Assembly: GCF_900113925.1 (NCBI RefSeq)
Contig: NZ_FORD01000004.1
Span: 79,193-143,192, forward strand
Direction: 5' to 3'
DNA from: Nitrosomonas sp. Nm34
GTDB taxonomy: Bacteria; Pseudomonadota; Gammaproteobacteria; Burkholderiales; Nitrosomonadaceae
DNA length: 64,000 bases
Shown here: positions 18,785 to 28,362 of the stretch, piece by piece
Layout: each line of letters starts with the position of its first letter
Numbering within the stretch: the first letter of the stretch is position 1
Position numbers and translations under genes: made by a program
The notes under the pieces: generated by a model
The model's database searches: none
Told to the model about the DNA's origin: nothing
What the model saw: only the letters and a program-made list of their open reading frames with translations

Positions 18785-20037
18785 GCAAATTTACATCCTT
18801 TACCTATCAACATGATCAACTTTTCGCCGAATCGGCGTCCTTGATCGAGATTGCCAAAGAATTTGGCACGCCCTGCTATGTTTATTCTCGTGCCGCGTTG
18901 ATGGCTGCTTATCAAGAATTCGATCGCGCCTTCGCTGGGCGGGATCATCTCATTTGCTATGCAGTCAAAGCCAACTCCAATCTCGCCATCCTCAATATTC
19001 TTGCCCGTCTAGGGAGTGGGTTTGATATTGTTTCCGGCGGCGAATTGCAACGAGTATTAAAAGCGGGTGGAGATCCCCAAAAAATTGTGTTTTCAGGTGT
19101 GGGGAAAAATCAGGATGAAATGCGTGCAGCCCTTACTGCAGGTATTCTTTGTTTCAATGTCGAATCAGAAATGGAGTTACTGAATCTTAACCAGCTGGCG
19201 AAGGAAATGAACAAAATTGCGCCAGTAAGCCTTCGAGTTAACCCCGACGTTGATGCTAAAACTCATCCTTATATCTCGACGGGTCTCAAAGAAAATAAAT
19301 TCGGTATTCCCATGGCGGAAGCAGAGCGGATTTATCATACTGCCGCACATGAACTGACTCACGTTCGCATCACCGGTCTGGATTGCCATATTGGCTCGCA
19401 GCTCACCGAAATCGACCCATTCATCGAAGCCATTAGCAAAATGCTGGCCCTACTGGACCGTTTGGAGAACCAAGGTATACATATTGAACATCTGGATCTG
19501 GGCGGTGGGCTGGGTATTCGTTATCACCAGGAATCGCCTCCACCCATTAAAGATTATGTCACCGCGCTATGTAGCCGTGTTGGGCAGCGTAAGCAACGCA
19601 TGCTTATTGAGCCTGGCCGCTCATTAGTGGGCAATACTGGTTTACTGCTGACGCGTGTTGAATATCTTAAACATGCTCCCCATCGAAATTTTGCTATTGT
19701 GGACGCTGCAATGAATGATCTGATGCGCCCAGCACTGTATGATGCCTACCATGAGATATTGCCGGTCGTTAAAAAATCTGGTGAAGTTAACACTTATCAG
19801 GTGGTAGGGCCTGTCTGTGAGACAGGAGATTTTCTGGGGCACGATCGCCAGCTAAGCTTAACCCAAGATGATTTACTGGCTGTCATGTCAGCCGGTGCCT
19901 ATGGAATGAGTATGAGCTCAAATTACAATACTCGGCCACGGGCAGCAGAAATCATGGTGGATGGTCATGCTATCCATTTGATTCGTGCACGAGAAACAAT
20001 CGAACAACTTATTGCTCCTGAAAAGATACTGGACTGA
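18781..20037 (+). CDS. lysA: Diaminopimelate decarboxylase
   Basis: LysA makes L-lysine from meso-diaminopimelate with PLP. The 418-residue fold-III decarboxylase has the PLP lysine at Lys63 (CYAVKANSNLAIL). The glycine loop is DLGGGLGIRYHQE and the interface loop contains Cys346 (GPVCETGDFLGHD). The N-terminus contains the family sequence ASLIEIAKEFGTPCYVYSR. It follows lptM in a two-gene unit. Nothing is atypical. Confidence 0.97.
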   Translation: MSKFTSFTYQHDQLFAESASLIEIAKEFGTPCYVYSRAALMAAYQEFDRAFAGRDHLICYAVKANSNLAILNILARLGSGFDIVSGGELQRVLKAGGDPQKIVFSGVGKNQDEMRAALTAGILCFNVESEMELLNLNQLAKEMNKIAPVSLRVNPDVDAKTHPYISTGLKENKFGIPMAEAERIYHTAAHELTHVRITGLDCHIGSQLTEIDPFIEAISKMLALLDRLENQGIHIEHLDLGGGLGIRYHQESPPPIKDYVTALCSRVGQRKQRMLIEPGRSLVGNTGLLLTRVEYLKHAPHRNFAIVDAAMNDLMRPALYDAYHEILPVVKKSGEVNTYQVVGPVCETGDFLGHDRQLSLTQDDLLAVMSAGAYGMSMSSNYNTRPRAAEIMVDGHAIHLIRARETIEQLIAPEKILD

Positions 20038-20102
20038 AATCAGCTATGAATCAGTATAAATAAACTTATTGTTTTTTCACAGTTAGCTGCCTAGATCGAT
20101 TT

Positions 20103-21164
20103 ATGACGACTTATACCATGGCCCACCCTGCCAGCATTGAAGATAATCACTACCAGGAGCACATTCTGCAAGGGGTTTCCCGTACCTTTGCGCTAACCAT
20201 TCCACAACTTCCCCCCTCACTCTATCCAGTCATCGGCAATGCTTATTTATTGTGCCGTATTGTAGATACCGTGGAAGACGATAATGGCTTATCTTCTGAG
20301 CAAACCCGCAAGTTTGCCGAAATGTTTATCCAGGTTGTCAGCGGAAAGGTCGCAGCTGAAGCATTCGCAGAAGCCTTATTTCCCCTGCTTTCTGATCACA
20401 CCATTCCTGCCGAACATGATCTGATCAAAAATACGCCTGCGGTCATCCGCATTACGCATAGCTTCAACCCCACTCAACGCAAGGCATTGGAGCGTTGTGT
20501 CCGCATCATGGGACAAGGCATGGCTGATTATCAGGATACCGAGTCGCTGGCAGGATTAAAGGATCTAGCCGCCCTGAATCAGTATTGTTACCACGTTGCG
20601 GGGGTGGTAGGAGAAATGTTGACCGAACTGTTTTGTGATTATTCGGAAGAAATCAACCTCAATAAACCCGCTCTCATGAAATTGGCCGTTTCCTTCGGCC
20701 AAGGGCTGCAAATGACCAATATCCTGAAAGATATCTGGGAAGATAGAAAGCGCGGCGCATGCTGGTTACCGCAAGATATCTTCAGGGAAAAAGGGTTTGA
20801 TCTTAATGAGCTGCAACCAGGATGTACGGATCCACGTTTTGATGAGGGTCTCGGCGTATTAATTGGCATTGCCAAAGCGCATTTACGTAATGCGCTGACT
20901 TATACCTGCATGATCCCGCCCAAAGAAACGGGGATACGCCGCTTCTGCCTGTGGGCATTGGGTATGGCCGTTCTGACGCTGAATAAAATCGATCAGAATC
21001 GTTCTTTCATTCAAGGTGAGCAAGTCAAGATTTCGCGCAAGAGTGTCAAAGCCACTGTGCTGATTACCAGTGCATTAGCCCGCCAGGATTGGGCATTGCA
21101 ATGGATATTTGCATTGACTTCGCGACATCTGCCAGAAGTTGATCTTCTGGGTAAGAAAGTGTAG
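20103..21164 (+). CDS. Squalene synthase, ERG9 type
   Basis: The enzyme joins two farnesyl diphosphates to squalene, the hopanoid precursor. The 353-residue protein keeps both Asp-rich motifs, DTVEDD (55-60) and DIWED (210-214). It also has the YCYHVAGVVGEMLTELF helix typical of squalene synthases. These motifs match the single-enzyme (eukaryote/Methylococcus-like) synthase better than the HpnC/HpnD pair with DDxxD motifs. The C-terminal membrane anchor of eukaryotic forms is absent. It sits 185 bases before hpnA, with MITE copy 3 between. The product could still be phytoene-like or presqualene, as sequence alone does not settle this. Confidence 0.85.
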   Translation: MTTYTMAHPASIEDNHYQEHILQGVSRTFALTIPQLPPSLYPVIGNAYLLCRIVDTVEDDNGLSSEQTRKFAEMFIQVVSGKVAAEAFAEALFPLLSDHTIPAEHDLIKNTPAVIRITHSFNPTQRKALERCVRIMGQGMADYQDTESLAGLKDLAALNQYCYHVAGVVGEMLTELFCDYSEEINLNKPALMKLAVSFGQGLQMTNILKDIWEDRKRGACWLPQDIFREKGFDLNELQPGCTDPRFDEGLGVLIGIAKAHLRNALTYTCMIPPKETGIRRFCLWALGMAVLTLNKIDQNRSFIQGEQVKISRKSVKATVLITSALARQDWALQWIFALTSRHLPEVDLLGKKV

Positions 21165-21182
21165 AAGAATCGCTCGCTTTTA

Positions 21183-21285
21183 ATTCCATTTTCAAATCAA
21201 ACATGACTTGGAGGCGAACCGTAGACAGTATCAATCATACGGCAGAGAAATGCCAACAAAGTGAATTTTGATTTATAAATGGAAT
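21183..21285 (+). repeat. MITE-like foldback repeat, copy 3
   Basis: A 103-base copy with left end ATTCCATTTTCAAATCAAA and right end TTTGATTTATAAATGGAAT. The interior keeps AGACAGTATCAATCATACGGC. It lies between the squalene synthase gene and hpnA, 18 bases after the former's stop. Confidence 0.9.
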
Positions 21286-21349
21286 AACAGGATGGAGAGA
21301 ACGAAAATAAGCTTAACTTCATATTTTCTGTAACGGTTTAAGGTCCACT

Positions 21350-22336
21350 ATGAAATCTCTGGTAACAGGTGCAAATGGTTTCGTTGGTTCAGCAGTGGTG
21401 AGATGCTTACTAGCAGCCGGTCATGAGGTTCGTGCATTTGTCAGGCCAGGAAGTGACCGGCGCAATGTGATGAAACTCCCCATCGAGATCGCAGAAGGCG
21501 ATCTACGCGATGCCACCTCATTAAAGCGCGCGGTAACAGGCTGCAACTATCTGTTCCATGTCGCAGCAGATTACCGCTTGTGGGTCCCCAATCCGGCTAT
21601 CATGTACGACATCAATGTCAATGGCACCAAAGCGCTGATTCTTGCAGGCGCAGAAGCAGGCATGGAACGCATGGTGTATACCAGTAGCGTAGCCACGTTA
21701 GGATTGAATCCAAACAGCGAACCCGCTGATGAAGAAACCTTCTCCGATTTGGCCTCTATCGCTGGACACTACAAGCGCTCCAAATTTCTGGCTGAGCAAA
21801 TGGTGCAACAACTCGTGTGCGAGCATCAGTTCCCGTTAGTCATTGTCAATCCATCCACTCCTATCGGCCCGCGCGATGTCAAACCTACTCCCACAGGACG
21901 CATCGTGCTCGATACGCTGCGCGGGAAAATGCCGGCCTATGTCGATACCGGACTGAATGTCGCCCATGTTGATGACATTGCGCATGGCCACCTGCTCGCT
22001 TGTAAAAAAGGAAAATGCGGAGAGCGTTATATTCTGGGGGGCGACAACATGACGTTGCTGCAAATTCTCCAAACCATCGATACCATCACCGGTAAGCCTA
22101 CCAAGCGCAGAAGCATCCCTGTCAAGCTGATGCTGCCGCTCGCGCATACTATGGAGATGGTCGCCAAACTCACCAAAACCGAACCGCGCGCGACGGTTGA
22201 TAGTATTCATATGGCCAAAAAGAAAATGTTTTTCTCCAGCGCAAAGGCGGCACGTGAACTGGGTTATCAATCCCGCCCCGCTGTGGAAGGGATTCAAGAC
22301 GCAATCGATTGGTTTAAAAGTGCAAATTATTGTTAA
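21350..22336 (+). CDS. hpnA: Hopanoid-associated sugar epimerase HpnA
   Basis: This extended short-chain dehydrogenase (328 residues) matches the HpnA family found beside hopanoid genes. The NAD-binding motif is GANGFVG (7-13), with Ser/Tyr/Lys catalysis around TSSVA and YKRSK (Tyr141, Lys145). The family-specific HVAADYRLWVPNP and NVNGTKAL are present. Its exact reaction in hopanoid side-chain formation is uncertain. Location after a squalene synthase supports the call. It converges with the methyltransferase gene, leaving only four bases between the two stops. Confidence 0.93.
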   Translation: MKSLVTGANGFVGSAVVRCLLAAGHEVRAFVRPGSDRRNVMKLPIEIAEGDLRDATSLKRAVTGCNYLFHVAADYRLWVPNPAIMYDINVNGTKALILAGAEAGMERMVYTSSVATLGLNPNSEPADEETFSDLASIAGHYKRSKFLAEQMVQQLVCEHQFPLVIVNPSTPIGPRDVKPTPTGRIVLDTLRGKMPAYVDTGLNVAHVDDIAHGHLLACKKGKCGERYILGGDNMTLLQILQTIDTITGKPTKRRSIPVKLMLPLAHTMEMVAKLTKTEPRATVDSIHMAKKKMFFSSAKAARELGYQSRPAVEGIQDAIDWFKSANYC

Positions 22337-22340
22337 AAGC

Positions 22341-23489
22341 TTATTTTCTTAATATCGCCAGTGTTTCAACATGCGGGGTATGGGGAAATAGATCGACCAA
22401 CTGAATCTCGCCAATCGACCAGCCTTTTTTTGAGAAAGACCAGGCATCGCGGGCAAATGTCTCAGGATCGCAGGAGATATAGTAAATTGTCTTCAACGAA
22501 ACAAAATGCTCAAAAAAATCCTTCATGTTTTTAAGACCTGCGCGTGGTGGATCGAGTACGAGGGTATCGGCATCTGCAATACTTTTTCTCAAGATTTTCC
22601 AGATAAACGGCTTAAATAGATCGACCGGGCGTGCATCTACTTTGGGCAGATTCTTTGTGCGGAGTTGCTTGATGGCATCGAGCCCTACTTCATACGCAAT
22701 GATTCCGCTGCATTCCGATTCAGCAATCACTTCGGTGAAATTACCTGAGCCACAAAATAACTCGATGACTTTACCGACACGGGGGTTTTCATTGAGTTTG
22801 CTACGCAACCAGGATTTGATCCATTCATTTTGCGCACTATTACCCTGCTTAAAAGGTCGTTTCTGATTGAGCTGAATATTTTCAGCTGGCAAATCATCAT
22901 CAATATCGATGAAATTCCAATCATAGCCAGTGCCAGGTACCCACTCTTCGCGCGGCAAACTCCTGAGCATGCCTTGCAGAAGATTCCTACATGTGTCGTT
23001 CAGCACGATACAATCCTTTACCGGGGCAATTTTATGGGACCCTTCAGCCACAAAACCTAATTTCTCACCATCAGTTTTCACCTGAAAGCGATTGCGATAA
23101 CCATATAAAAAAGGGGAAGGATGCACTGGAGGGATGTTCCATTGCTCCATAGCGAACCCGATTCTCTTCATGGCATAAATCAAACGGTTTCGTTTTTGCT
23201 CAAGCTGGCTTTCATAATTCGCAATCATCCAGGGACAGCCCGAACAAGCTTCTTCGCTAATACCAAGAAAAGCACAGGCAGGCGGCTGCCTTTGGTCAGA
23301 TGGTTTAATGAGTCGAACCAGCCTGGCGTAGCCGTATTTCTTGTTATGCAACGGCCGGTCGATAACTTCAAATTCACCCAAATCTCCGGGCCAGGTGCCA
23401 AACACAAAATAGGAAATATTTTCCTCTTCGCTTTTAACTACCCCTAGCCCTTTTTGTGACAAATGGGTCACTTCCCCTGTGAATTTCAT
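22341..23489 (-). CDS. RNA m5U methyltransferase family (TrmA/RlmC/RlmD-like)
   Basis: This enzyme family uses SAM to methylate uridine C5 in rRNA or tRNA. The N-terminus is a TRAM-like RNA-binding domain (1-60). The [4Fe-4S] ligands Cys72, Cys82, Cys85 and Cys160 are present. The SAM motif is VIELFCGSGNFTE (241-253), the VLDPPRAGLK motif is at 311-320, catalytic Cys340 (YYISCDP) follows, and the base is Glu375 (PHTPHVE). At 382 residues it is shorter than RlmD (about 430), so which RNA it modifies is unclear. MITE copy 4 lies 45 bases upstream of its start. Confidence 0.88.
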   Translation of the reverse strand: MKFTGEVTHLSQKGLGVVKSEEENISYFVFGTWPGDLGEFEVIDRPLHNKKYGYARLVRLIKPSDQRQPPACAFLGISEEACSGCPWMIANYESQLEQKRNRLIYAMKRIGFAMEQWNIPPVHPSPFLYGYRNRFQVKTDGEKLGFVAEGSHKIAPVKDCIVLNDTCRNLLQGMLRSLPREEWVPGTGYDWNFIDIDDDLPAENIQLNQKRPFKQGNSAQNEWIKSWLRSKLNENPRVGKVIELFCGSGNFTEVIAESECSGIIAYEVGLDAIKQLRTKNLPKVDARPVDLFKPFIWKILRKSIADADTLVLDPPRAGLKNMKDFFEHFVSLKTIYYISCDPETFARDAWSFSKKGWSIGEIQLVDLFPHTPHVETLAILRK

Positions 23490-23533
23490 CTAATAATCAG
23501 TAGTGATAGGATTAATTTCTAAAATTTATTCTT

Positions 23534-23635
23534 ATTCCATTTCTAAATCAAAACTGACTTTGTCAGCTTCACCTTGCGGTATGATTGATACTGTCTGCCG
23601 CTCGCCTTCCGTCATTTTCGATTTGGAAATGGAAT
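23534..23635 (-). repeat. MITE-like foldback repeat, copy 4 (inverted)
   Basis: A 102-base copy in opposite orientation to the others. Outer arms are ATTCCATTTCTAAATCAAAA and TTTTCGATTTGGAAATGGAA. The inner sequence reads GCGGTATGATTGATACTGTC, the reverse complement of the core in copies 1-3. It is placed between the methyltransferase start and the end of the DUF3731 Hsp70 gene. Confidence 0.9.
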
Positions 23636-23707
23636 TAGCCGCGCCCTTGGTGTCAGGGCAGGCTCTGGGATTGCACCTGTGCACGCTTACAATTTTAATG
23701 CACCAGG

Positions 23708-26515
23708 TTAATGTACCAGGCGCAGCCCGGGCGGCAGGGATTCACCATACATACTCCGCTCGTCGGTTTCCTGGAGTTCAGTGGGATGCTCAACCATCTC
23801 AATCCATGATGCTGGACATTTCGCTTGTTGTAAATGTTGGATAATTTGCGCACGCAGCTCTGGTGAAATATCCCGTTCCCGATCTCCACTCATGCGTGCC
23901 AGCATGGTAGCGGCAAAGGCGGCAGGGCGAATCTTTTTCCAGTCCAATTTGATCGCCCTTTGCAGCCAATTGGCGGCAATCTCTGCCGGCACAACATTAT
24001 GTACACTGCCATAAAACGGTACTCTTGCCCCAATACGTCCTACCGCCCACCAAGTTTGCAGTGATTCGGATGCTTTTTGCAGGCGCTCCAACAACCATTC
24101 GCCTACTTCGATTTTACGTGCTGTGGGTAAACGTTCCAATGTTGCGACCAGGCGTACCATATCATCATAGCCTTGAGGCTTTGCTCCCGGTGACCGTTTC
24201 CGGGCGCGCTTGCTTAAAGGTTGCAGGTCATAAGCAATATCATCAAGAATCTGGCATTGAGCCGGCTCGCTTAGCCCACCACTCACGCGCCGCCACAAAA
24301 TCCACCATTCCGCCCATACTGCTGCTTCGGTTATATATTGCAACCCTTGCTCATAAATGGACCATAACTGTTGCACCCGCCAATCATCAAGCGGATAACC
24401 AAACCCAGGGCGTAAACAAAAGCCAATCAAATTAAACCATAATCTTTCATGGGCAGCGGAATAACGACGGCGCTGGCCACATTCCCATAGTGTGCCGAAT
24501 AATTCCCGCAATAAAGCGGTATCCCAATCCTCGCGCTTGCCTAAAATCTTTTCCAGATCAAACCGTAAGGTTTTTATGGCTTTGGGGCTGATCTTCTTTG
24601 ATGGGGGCCCATAAACCAAACTGAGCAGCTCACTTGCTTCCGCAAAACGAGGGTGTAAGGTACTGGACATACTCGATATGAGCCCACCCTTGCCGCCACG
24701 CAATTGAAACTCCAGCTTCCAGCGCTGTGAAGGTTTATCCTGGGCAACACAGGCCATCTCAAGCGTACCGACTTCAGTCAAGGTAGTTTGTAGCTGCACT
24801 GGCACTTCAGCCGTTTGCGACCGTGCCACATCCTTATCCTGAGTGAGTACCGTGGCGGTGGGAGGTAGCGGCGTAAACATGATGTCATCCAGGGTAACGA
24901 TATCTCCCGGCTGGAAGGTGGCATCATTAATGGATGAAACAAGATGAAAACGCACGGGCTCACCAATCCGTAAGGCAAAATTACGTTCAGTTAATTGGAC
25001 CGGTTGGCCTTCTTCTGTGCCACGCGGCAAGATACACACCGCTTGCTGCGCTTCTTGTTCTGCTGCAACCTGGATAAAATAACTTCGTGCTGACCCCCCA
25101 CCAATTCGGATACCCTGACCATGGCGTGCCATCGCGTAAGCCACTGCGCCAGAAGCCACTGCAAGATCGGGCTGTGTGTTTAATAGTTGTTGCAACGGTG
25201 CACCACGCCACTGCGCCAATATACCCAGTAAGCGCTGGGATAATAAGGTGCTGTTAAAAATGCCGCCATTGAGCAAAATAGCATCCGGAATCGGAATACG
25301 GTCATCGAGCGGTGCCAATTCACTCAATGCCTCGCGCGAAGCCTGAGCATGCAGTGTGAGAAACGCAGCAATATGTCGACTGATGGCCGGGTCGGACACA
25401 TAAGGCAATCCAAACTCAACGATACCGCCGCGCGTACGTTGCGGAAGCTCATCCACCGGTGTGATCGGTAAGAACCCATCCAACAGCATGCGGTGTACTG
25501 CCTCACGATTTAGTTCAGTTGAGCGCGCTCCACCAATCAGCTTGGCGCCTGTACCCAGAATGGTCACCATGATTTTTTCCGGCGCATCAGCATCCAGCAA
25601 GCGCTCCTTGGCATTACGGCATTGCTGCATCAGTTGCGACAGACTGGCTGCACTCAGCGGCGCACCTGGCGTAACCAGCTGTCTTTCCGCAATATGCGCC
25701 AGGGCCAGATCCATGTTATCACCCCCTAGCATAAGATGATTACCCACACCAATACGTGTCAGATGCACCTGGCCATTTTTGAGCGTGACCTTAATCAGGG
25801 TGAGATCTGTCGTGCCGCCGCCCACGTCACACACCAGAATCAGGCGGGTATCTGCTAATAAGGTATTCAGTTCCTGTTGATAGCGCGCAAGCCAGTCATA
25901 ACAGGCAGCCTGCGGCTCTTCTACTAAACGTGCACTTGTAAGACCTGCCAAATGCGCAGCCTCCACCGTCAATGTCCTTGCCCCTTCATCAAAAGAGGCC
26001 GGGATGGTAATGACGACTTCCTGCTTTTCTAATGGATACTGAGGAAATTGATGGTTCCAGGCACTGCGTACATACGCCAGATAAGAGGCGCTGGCATGGA
26101 CCGGCGAAATTTTGTCTATGCCTTCAGCCCCTCCCCATGGCAAAATCGGTGCCATGCGGTCTACCGCCGCATACGACAGCCAGCTCTTCGCACTGGCAAC
26201 CAAACGACCCGGCACACGCGAACCCAGTTCACGGGCCAGTTCGCCAAATACCGCCTTGGGTTCCTGCGGATCGATGCGGTTTAACTGCCATGGCAGATGA
26301 AGATCGTGCTCGGCAAGCTCCCCTGCTGCAGGATGATAACGTAAAGAAGGTAATAACGGCTGCGCAGCTACTTCACCGAGTGCGATCAATTGTTCTATGT
26401 TAAATAATTCAGGCGTAGGCTCGGGCTCGTTCAGGTCGGCATAGGCCGCAACGGTATGAGTCGTGCCCAAATCGATACCGACGATATAGCGGGCGGGATG
26501 TTTTTCTTTACTCAA
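23708..26515 (-). CDS. Hsp70-family protein with C-terminal DUF3731 extension
   Basis: This 935-residue protein has an Hsp70/actin-type ATPase domain. Phosphate-1 is IVGIDLGTTHT (11-21), phosphate-2 is VCDVGGGTTDLTL (228-240), and the adenosine-side VASGAVAYAMARHG lies near 455. It is not DnaK: after the ATPase domain it has a short beta part ending in RWKLEFQLRGGKGG, then about 330 residues of a helical DUF3731 domain. The start is a TTG inside TTGA, overlapping the stop of the companion Hsp70. No ATG lies upstream of the first motif. Chaperone substrate and partner are unknown. The shared ATPase arrangement and the end motif make it a paralogue of its neighbour with an added C-terminal domain. 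Confidence 0.88.
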   Translation of the reverse strand: MSKEKHPARYIVGIDLGTTHTVAAYADLNEPEPTPELFNIEQLIALGEVAAQPLLPSLRYHPAAGELAEHDLHLPWQLNRIDPQEPKAVFGELARELGSRVPGRLVASAKSWLSYAAVDRMAPILPWGGAEGIDKISPVHASASYLAYVRSAWNHQFPQYPLEKQEVVITIPASFDEGARTLTVEAAHLAGLTSARLVEEPQAACYDWLARYQQELNTLLADTRLILVCDVGGGTTDLTLIKVTLKNGQVHLTRIGVGNHLMLGGDNMDLALAHIAERQLVTPGAPLSAASLSQLMQQCRNAKERLLDADAPEKIMVTILGTGAKLIGGARSTELNREAVHRMLLDGFLPITPVDELPQRTRGGIVEFGLPYVSDPAISRHIAAFLTLHAQASREALSELAPLDDRIPIPDAILLNGGIFNSTLLSQRLLGILAQWRGAPLQQLLNTQPDLAVASGAVAYAMARHGQGIRIGGGSARSYFIQVAAEQEAQQAVCILPRGTEEGQPVQLTERNFALRIGEPVRFHLVSSINDATFQPGDIVTLDDIMFTPLPPTATVLTQDKDVARSQTAEVPVQLQTTLTEVGTLEMACVAQDKPSQRWKLEFQLRGGKGGLISSMSSTLHPRFAEASELLSLVYGPPSKKISPKAIKTLRFDLEKILGKREDWDTALLRELFGTLWECGQRRRYSAAHERLWFNLIGFCLRPGFGYPLDDWRVQQLWSIYEQGLQYITEAAVWAEWWILWRRVSGGLSEPAQCQILDDIAYDLQPLSKRARKRSPGAKPQGYDDMVRLVATLERLPTARKIEVGEWLLERLQKASESLQTWWAVGRIGARVPFYGSVHNVVPAEIAANWLQRAIKLDWKKIRPAAFAATMLARMSGDRERDISPELRAQIIQHLQQAKCPASWIEMVEHPTELQETDERSMYGESLPPGLRLVH

Positions 26516-28362
26516 GGTTTGTTTTCCACACCGCCACGCACATCAAACTCTACTTTCCAATGTTCCCCTTTCGGCGATACCGCCTCAAGGTGCAGGGTAC
26601 CCATTTCTGTGATAGCTGCTTGCAAATGTACCGGAACCACTTCTCCTGGCGAGTGATTCTCAGCAGGCAGGTTGATTTCGATTTCTTCCAGCTCCTCGAT
26701 TTCTTCTGGCAACCACTCATTCAGCATCATGCCTGCTTGATCTTCACGCCGCACCGATGAACCGAAAAAGCGAAACCTTACCGGCTCACCGACAACCAGC
26801 CCAAACTCCTGGCTAGGTACTTCAGTACGTGTTCCTTCCTCCATGCCAAAAGGCGCAACACACAATATCTGGATAGGAGGCTCAATACCAGGAACCGCTG
26901 GCATGGCACTTTCCACCCCGATATAATATGATTTCGCGGTACCCCCGCGAATACGTACGCCCTGACCAAGTCTGACATAACCATAATAGGCGGCACCTTT
27001 CGCCACGGCGAGGTCTAAATCCGCACCTTTTAACAAGCGTATAGCAGGAGAATTCTCCTTTTGTAGCCAGCTATTGATTACCTCACTCACGCGTTCAGTC
27101 AGCACCGGCGCCTTAAACACGCCGCCATTGAACAGCACGGCTGTCGCGTGTAAAAAACTGGCTCCCTCTGCTGATGCATTTTCAAAACCTGTTAATTCTG
27201 CAGCAGCACCCGCCTGTCGCGTCAGAAATGCTGCTAAATGCCTGGTAATAGCGGCATCCTGCGCATAGGGTAATCCGAGTTTGGTCAATGCACCGCGTGG
27301 CCGGGAAACCAATTGTGCCGTTACTTCCACTTTTGGAAAAAAACCCTCCACAATGGTTTGTGTCACCTCAGCACGAGTTAATTCAGTGCGCAAAGTGCCG
27401 CCAATTAAACGTGAGCTCCGGCTGGGAACGACCACCGGGACTGTTTCCGCATCGGGATTATTGAGCAGGATTTCCTTCGCAGTACGGCATGAGTGAGTCA
27501 AGCCATGCAATTGCCACGGCTCAAGACGAGTGCCTTGATGAGCAAGTTTGGAACTGACCACATGGGCTAACGCCAGATCCATATTATCACCGCCCAGCAA
27601 GATATGATCTCCCACCGCGATACGCTGCAGGACAAGACTACCTTCCTGTTCAGTCACCGCAATCAAGGACAAATCAGTTGTCCCCCCACCCACGTCTATC
27701 ACCAGAATGATATCACCGGGTTTCACCTGTTTACGCCAATCTCCTCCGGTCGCTTGTAACCAACTGTATAATGCGGCCTGTGGTTCTTCCAGGAGAAGAA
27801 ATTGATCCAATCCAATCGCCCGCGCAGCTTCAGCAGTCAGATCCCGCGCGGCAGGATCAAAGGAGGCAGGGACAGTAATTGTCACCGACTGTTGTGTTAA
27901 AGGTGACTCAGGGTGTTGGTTATTCCATGCGTCACGCAAATCTTGCAGATAATGAATGGAAGCCTGCAAAGGTGAAATTTTTTCAATTTCATCGGGTGCG
28001 TCCAGTGGCAAGAGAGCTGAGCGTCGATCCACTCCCGGATGGCACAACCAGCTTTTTGCACTAGATACGACCCGTATTGGTGTACGCATCCCTTGACTAC
28101 GTGCCAATTCACCCACGACATATTGCCGTTCGCTATCCCATGGCAGCATTAAATCATTTTGTGCAAACTCATCGGGATGAGGTAAGTATATAAAAGATGG
28201 GAGTAACGCCTTCTCTTCTACATTACCTGGCGAAGTCAGTTGGGGTATTCCCATGATTGCTTGCGCCACCGTTTCTCCCTGACTTTGCGCCAGATCCACA
28301 CAGGATACGGCGCAATGGGTCGTGCCTAAATCAATACCTATGCTATATTTTGCTTCTTTCAC
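26512..28362 (-). CDS. Hsp70-family protein (companion of DUF3731 Hsp70)
   Basis: The 616-residue protein shows the Hsp70 nucleotide motifs YSIGIDLGTTHC (about 6-17) and LVIDVGGGTTDLSL (220-233), plus FNGGVFKAPVLTER and AVAKGAAYYGYV. It ends after the beta segment TEMGTLHLEAVSPKGEHWK and VEFDVRGG, so it lacks the DnaK lid and the DUF3731 part. It starts at a GTG (28362) overlapping the upstream stop in GTGA. The downstream paralogue overlaps in the same way, so the three proteins are probably made in fixed ratio. Function is not established. A heteromeric or regulatory ATPase is possible. Confidence 0.88.
   Translation of the reverse strand: MKEAKYSIGIDLGTTHCAVSCVDLAQSQGETVAQAIMGIPQLTSPGNVEEKALLPSFIYLPHPDEFAQNDLMLPWDSERQYVVGELARSQGMRTPIRVVSSAKSWLCHPGVDRRSALLPLDAPDEIEKISPLQASIHYLQDLRDAWNNQHPESPLTQQSVTITVPASFDPAARDLTAEAARAIGLDQFLLLEEPQAALYSWLQATGGDWRKQVKPGDIILVIDVGGGTTDLSLIAVTEQEGSLVLQRIAVGDHILLGGDNMDLALAHVVSSKLAHQGTRLEPWQLHGLTHSCRTAKEILLNNPDAETVPVVVPSRSSRLIGGTLRTELTRAEVTQTIVEGFFPKVEVTAQLVSRPRGALTKLGLPYAQDAAITRHLAAFLTRQAGAAAELTGFENASAEGASFLHATAVLFNGGVFKAPVLTERVSEVINSWLQKENSPAIRLLKGADLDLAVAKGAAYYGYVRLGQGVRIRGGTAKSYYIGVESAMPAVPGIEPPIQILCVAPFGMEEGTRTEVPSQEFGLVVGEPVRFRFFGSSVRREDQAGMMLNEWLPEEIEELEEIEINLPAENHSPGEVVPVHLQAAITEMGTLHLEAVSPKGEHWKVEFDVRGGVENKP

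Noticed and set aside
22336..22345. Terminator between hpnA and the convergent methyltransferase gene
   Set aside because: Only four bases separate the stops and no clear hairpin with a U-run is present.
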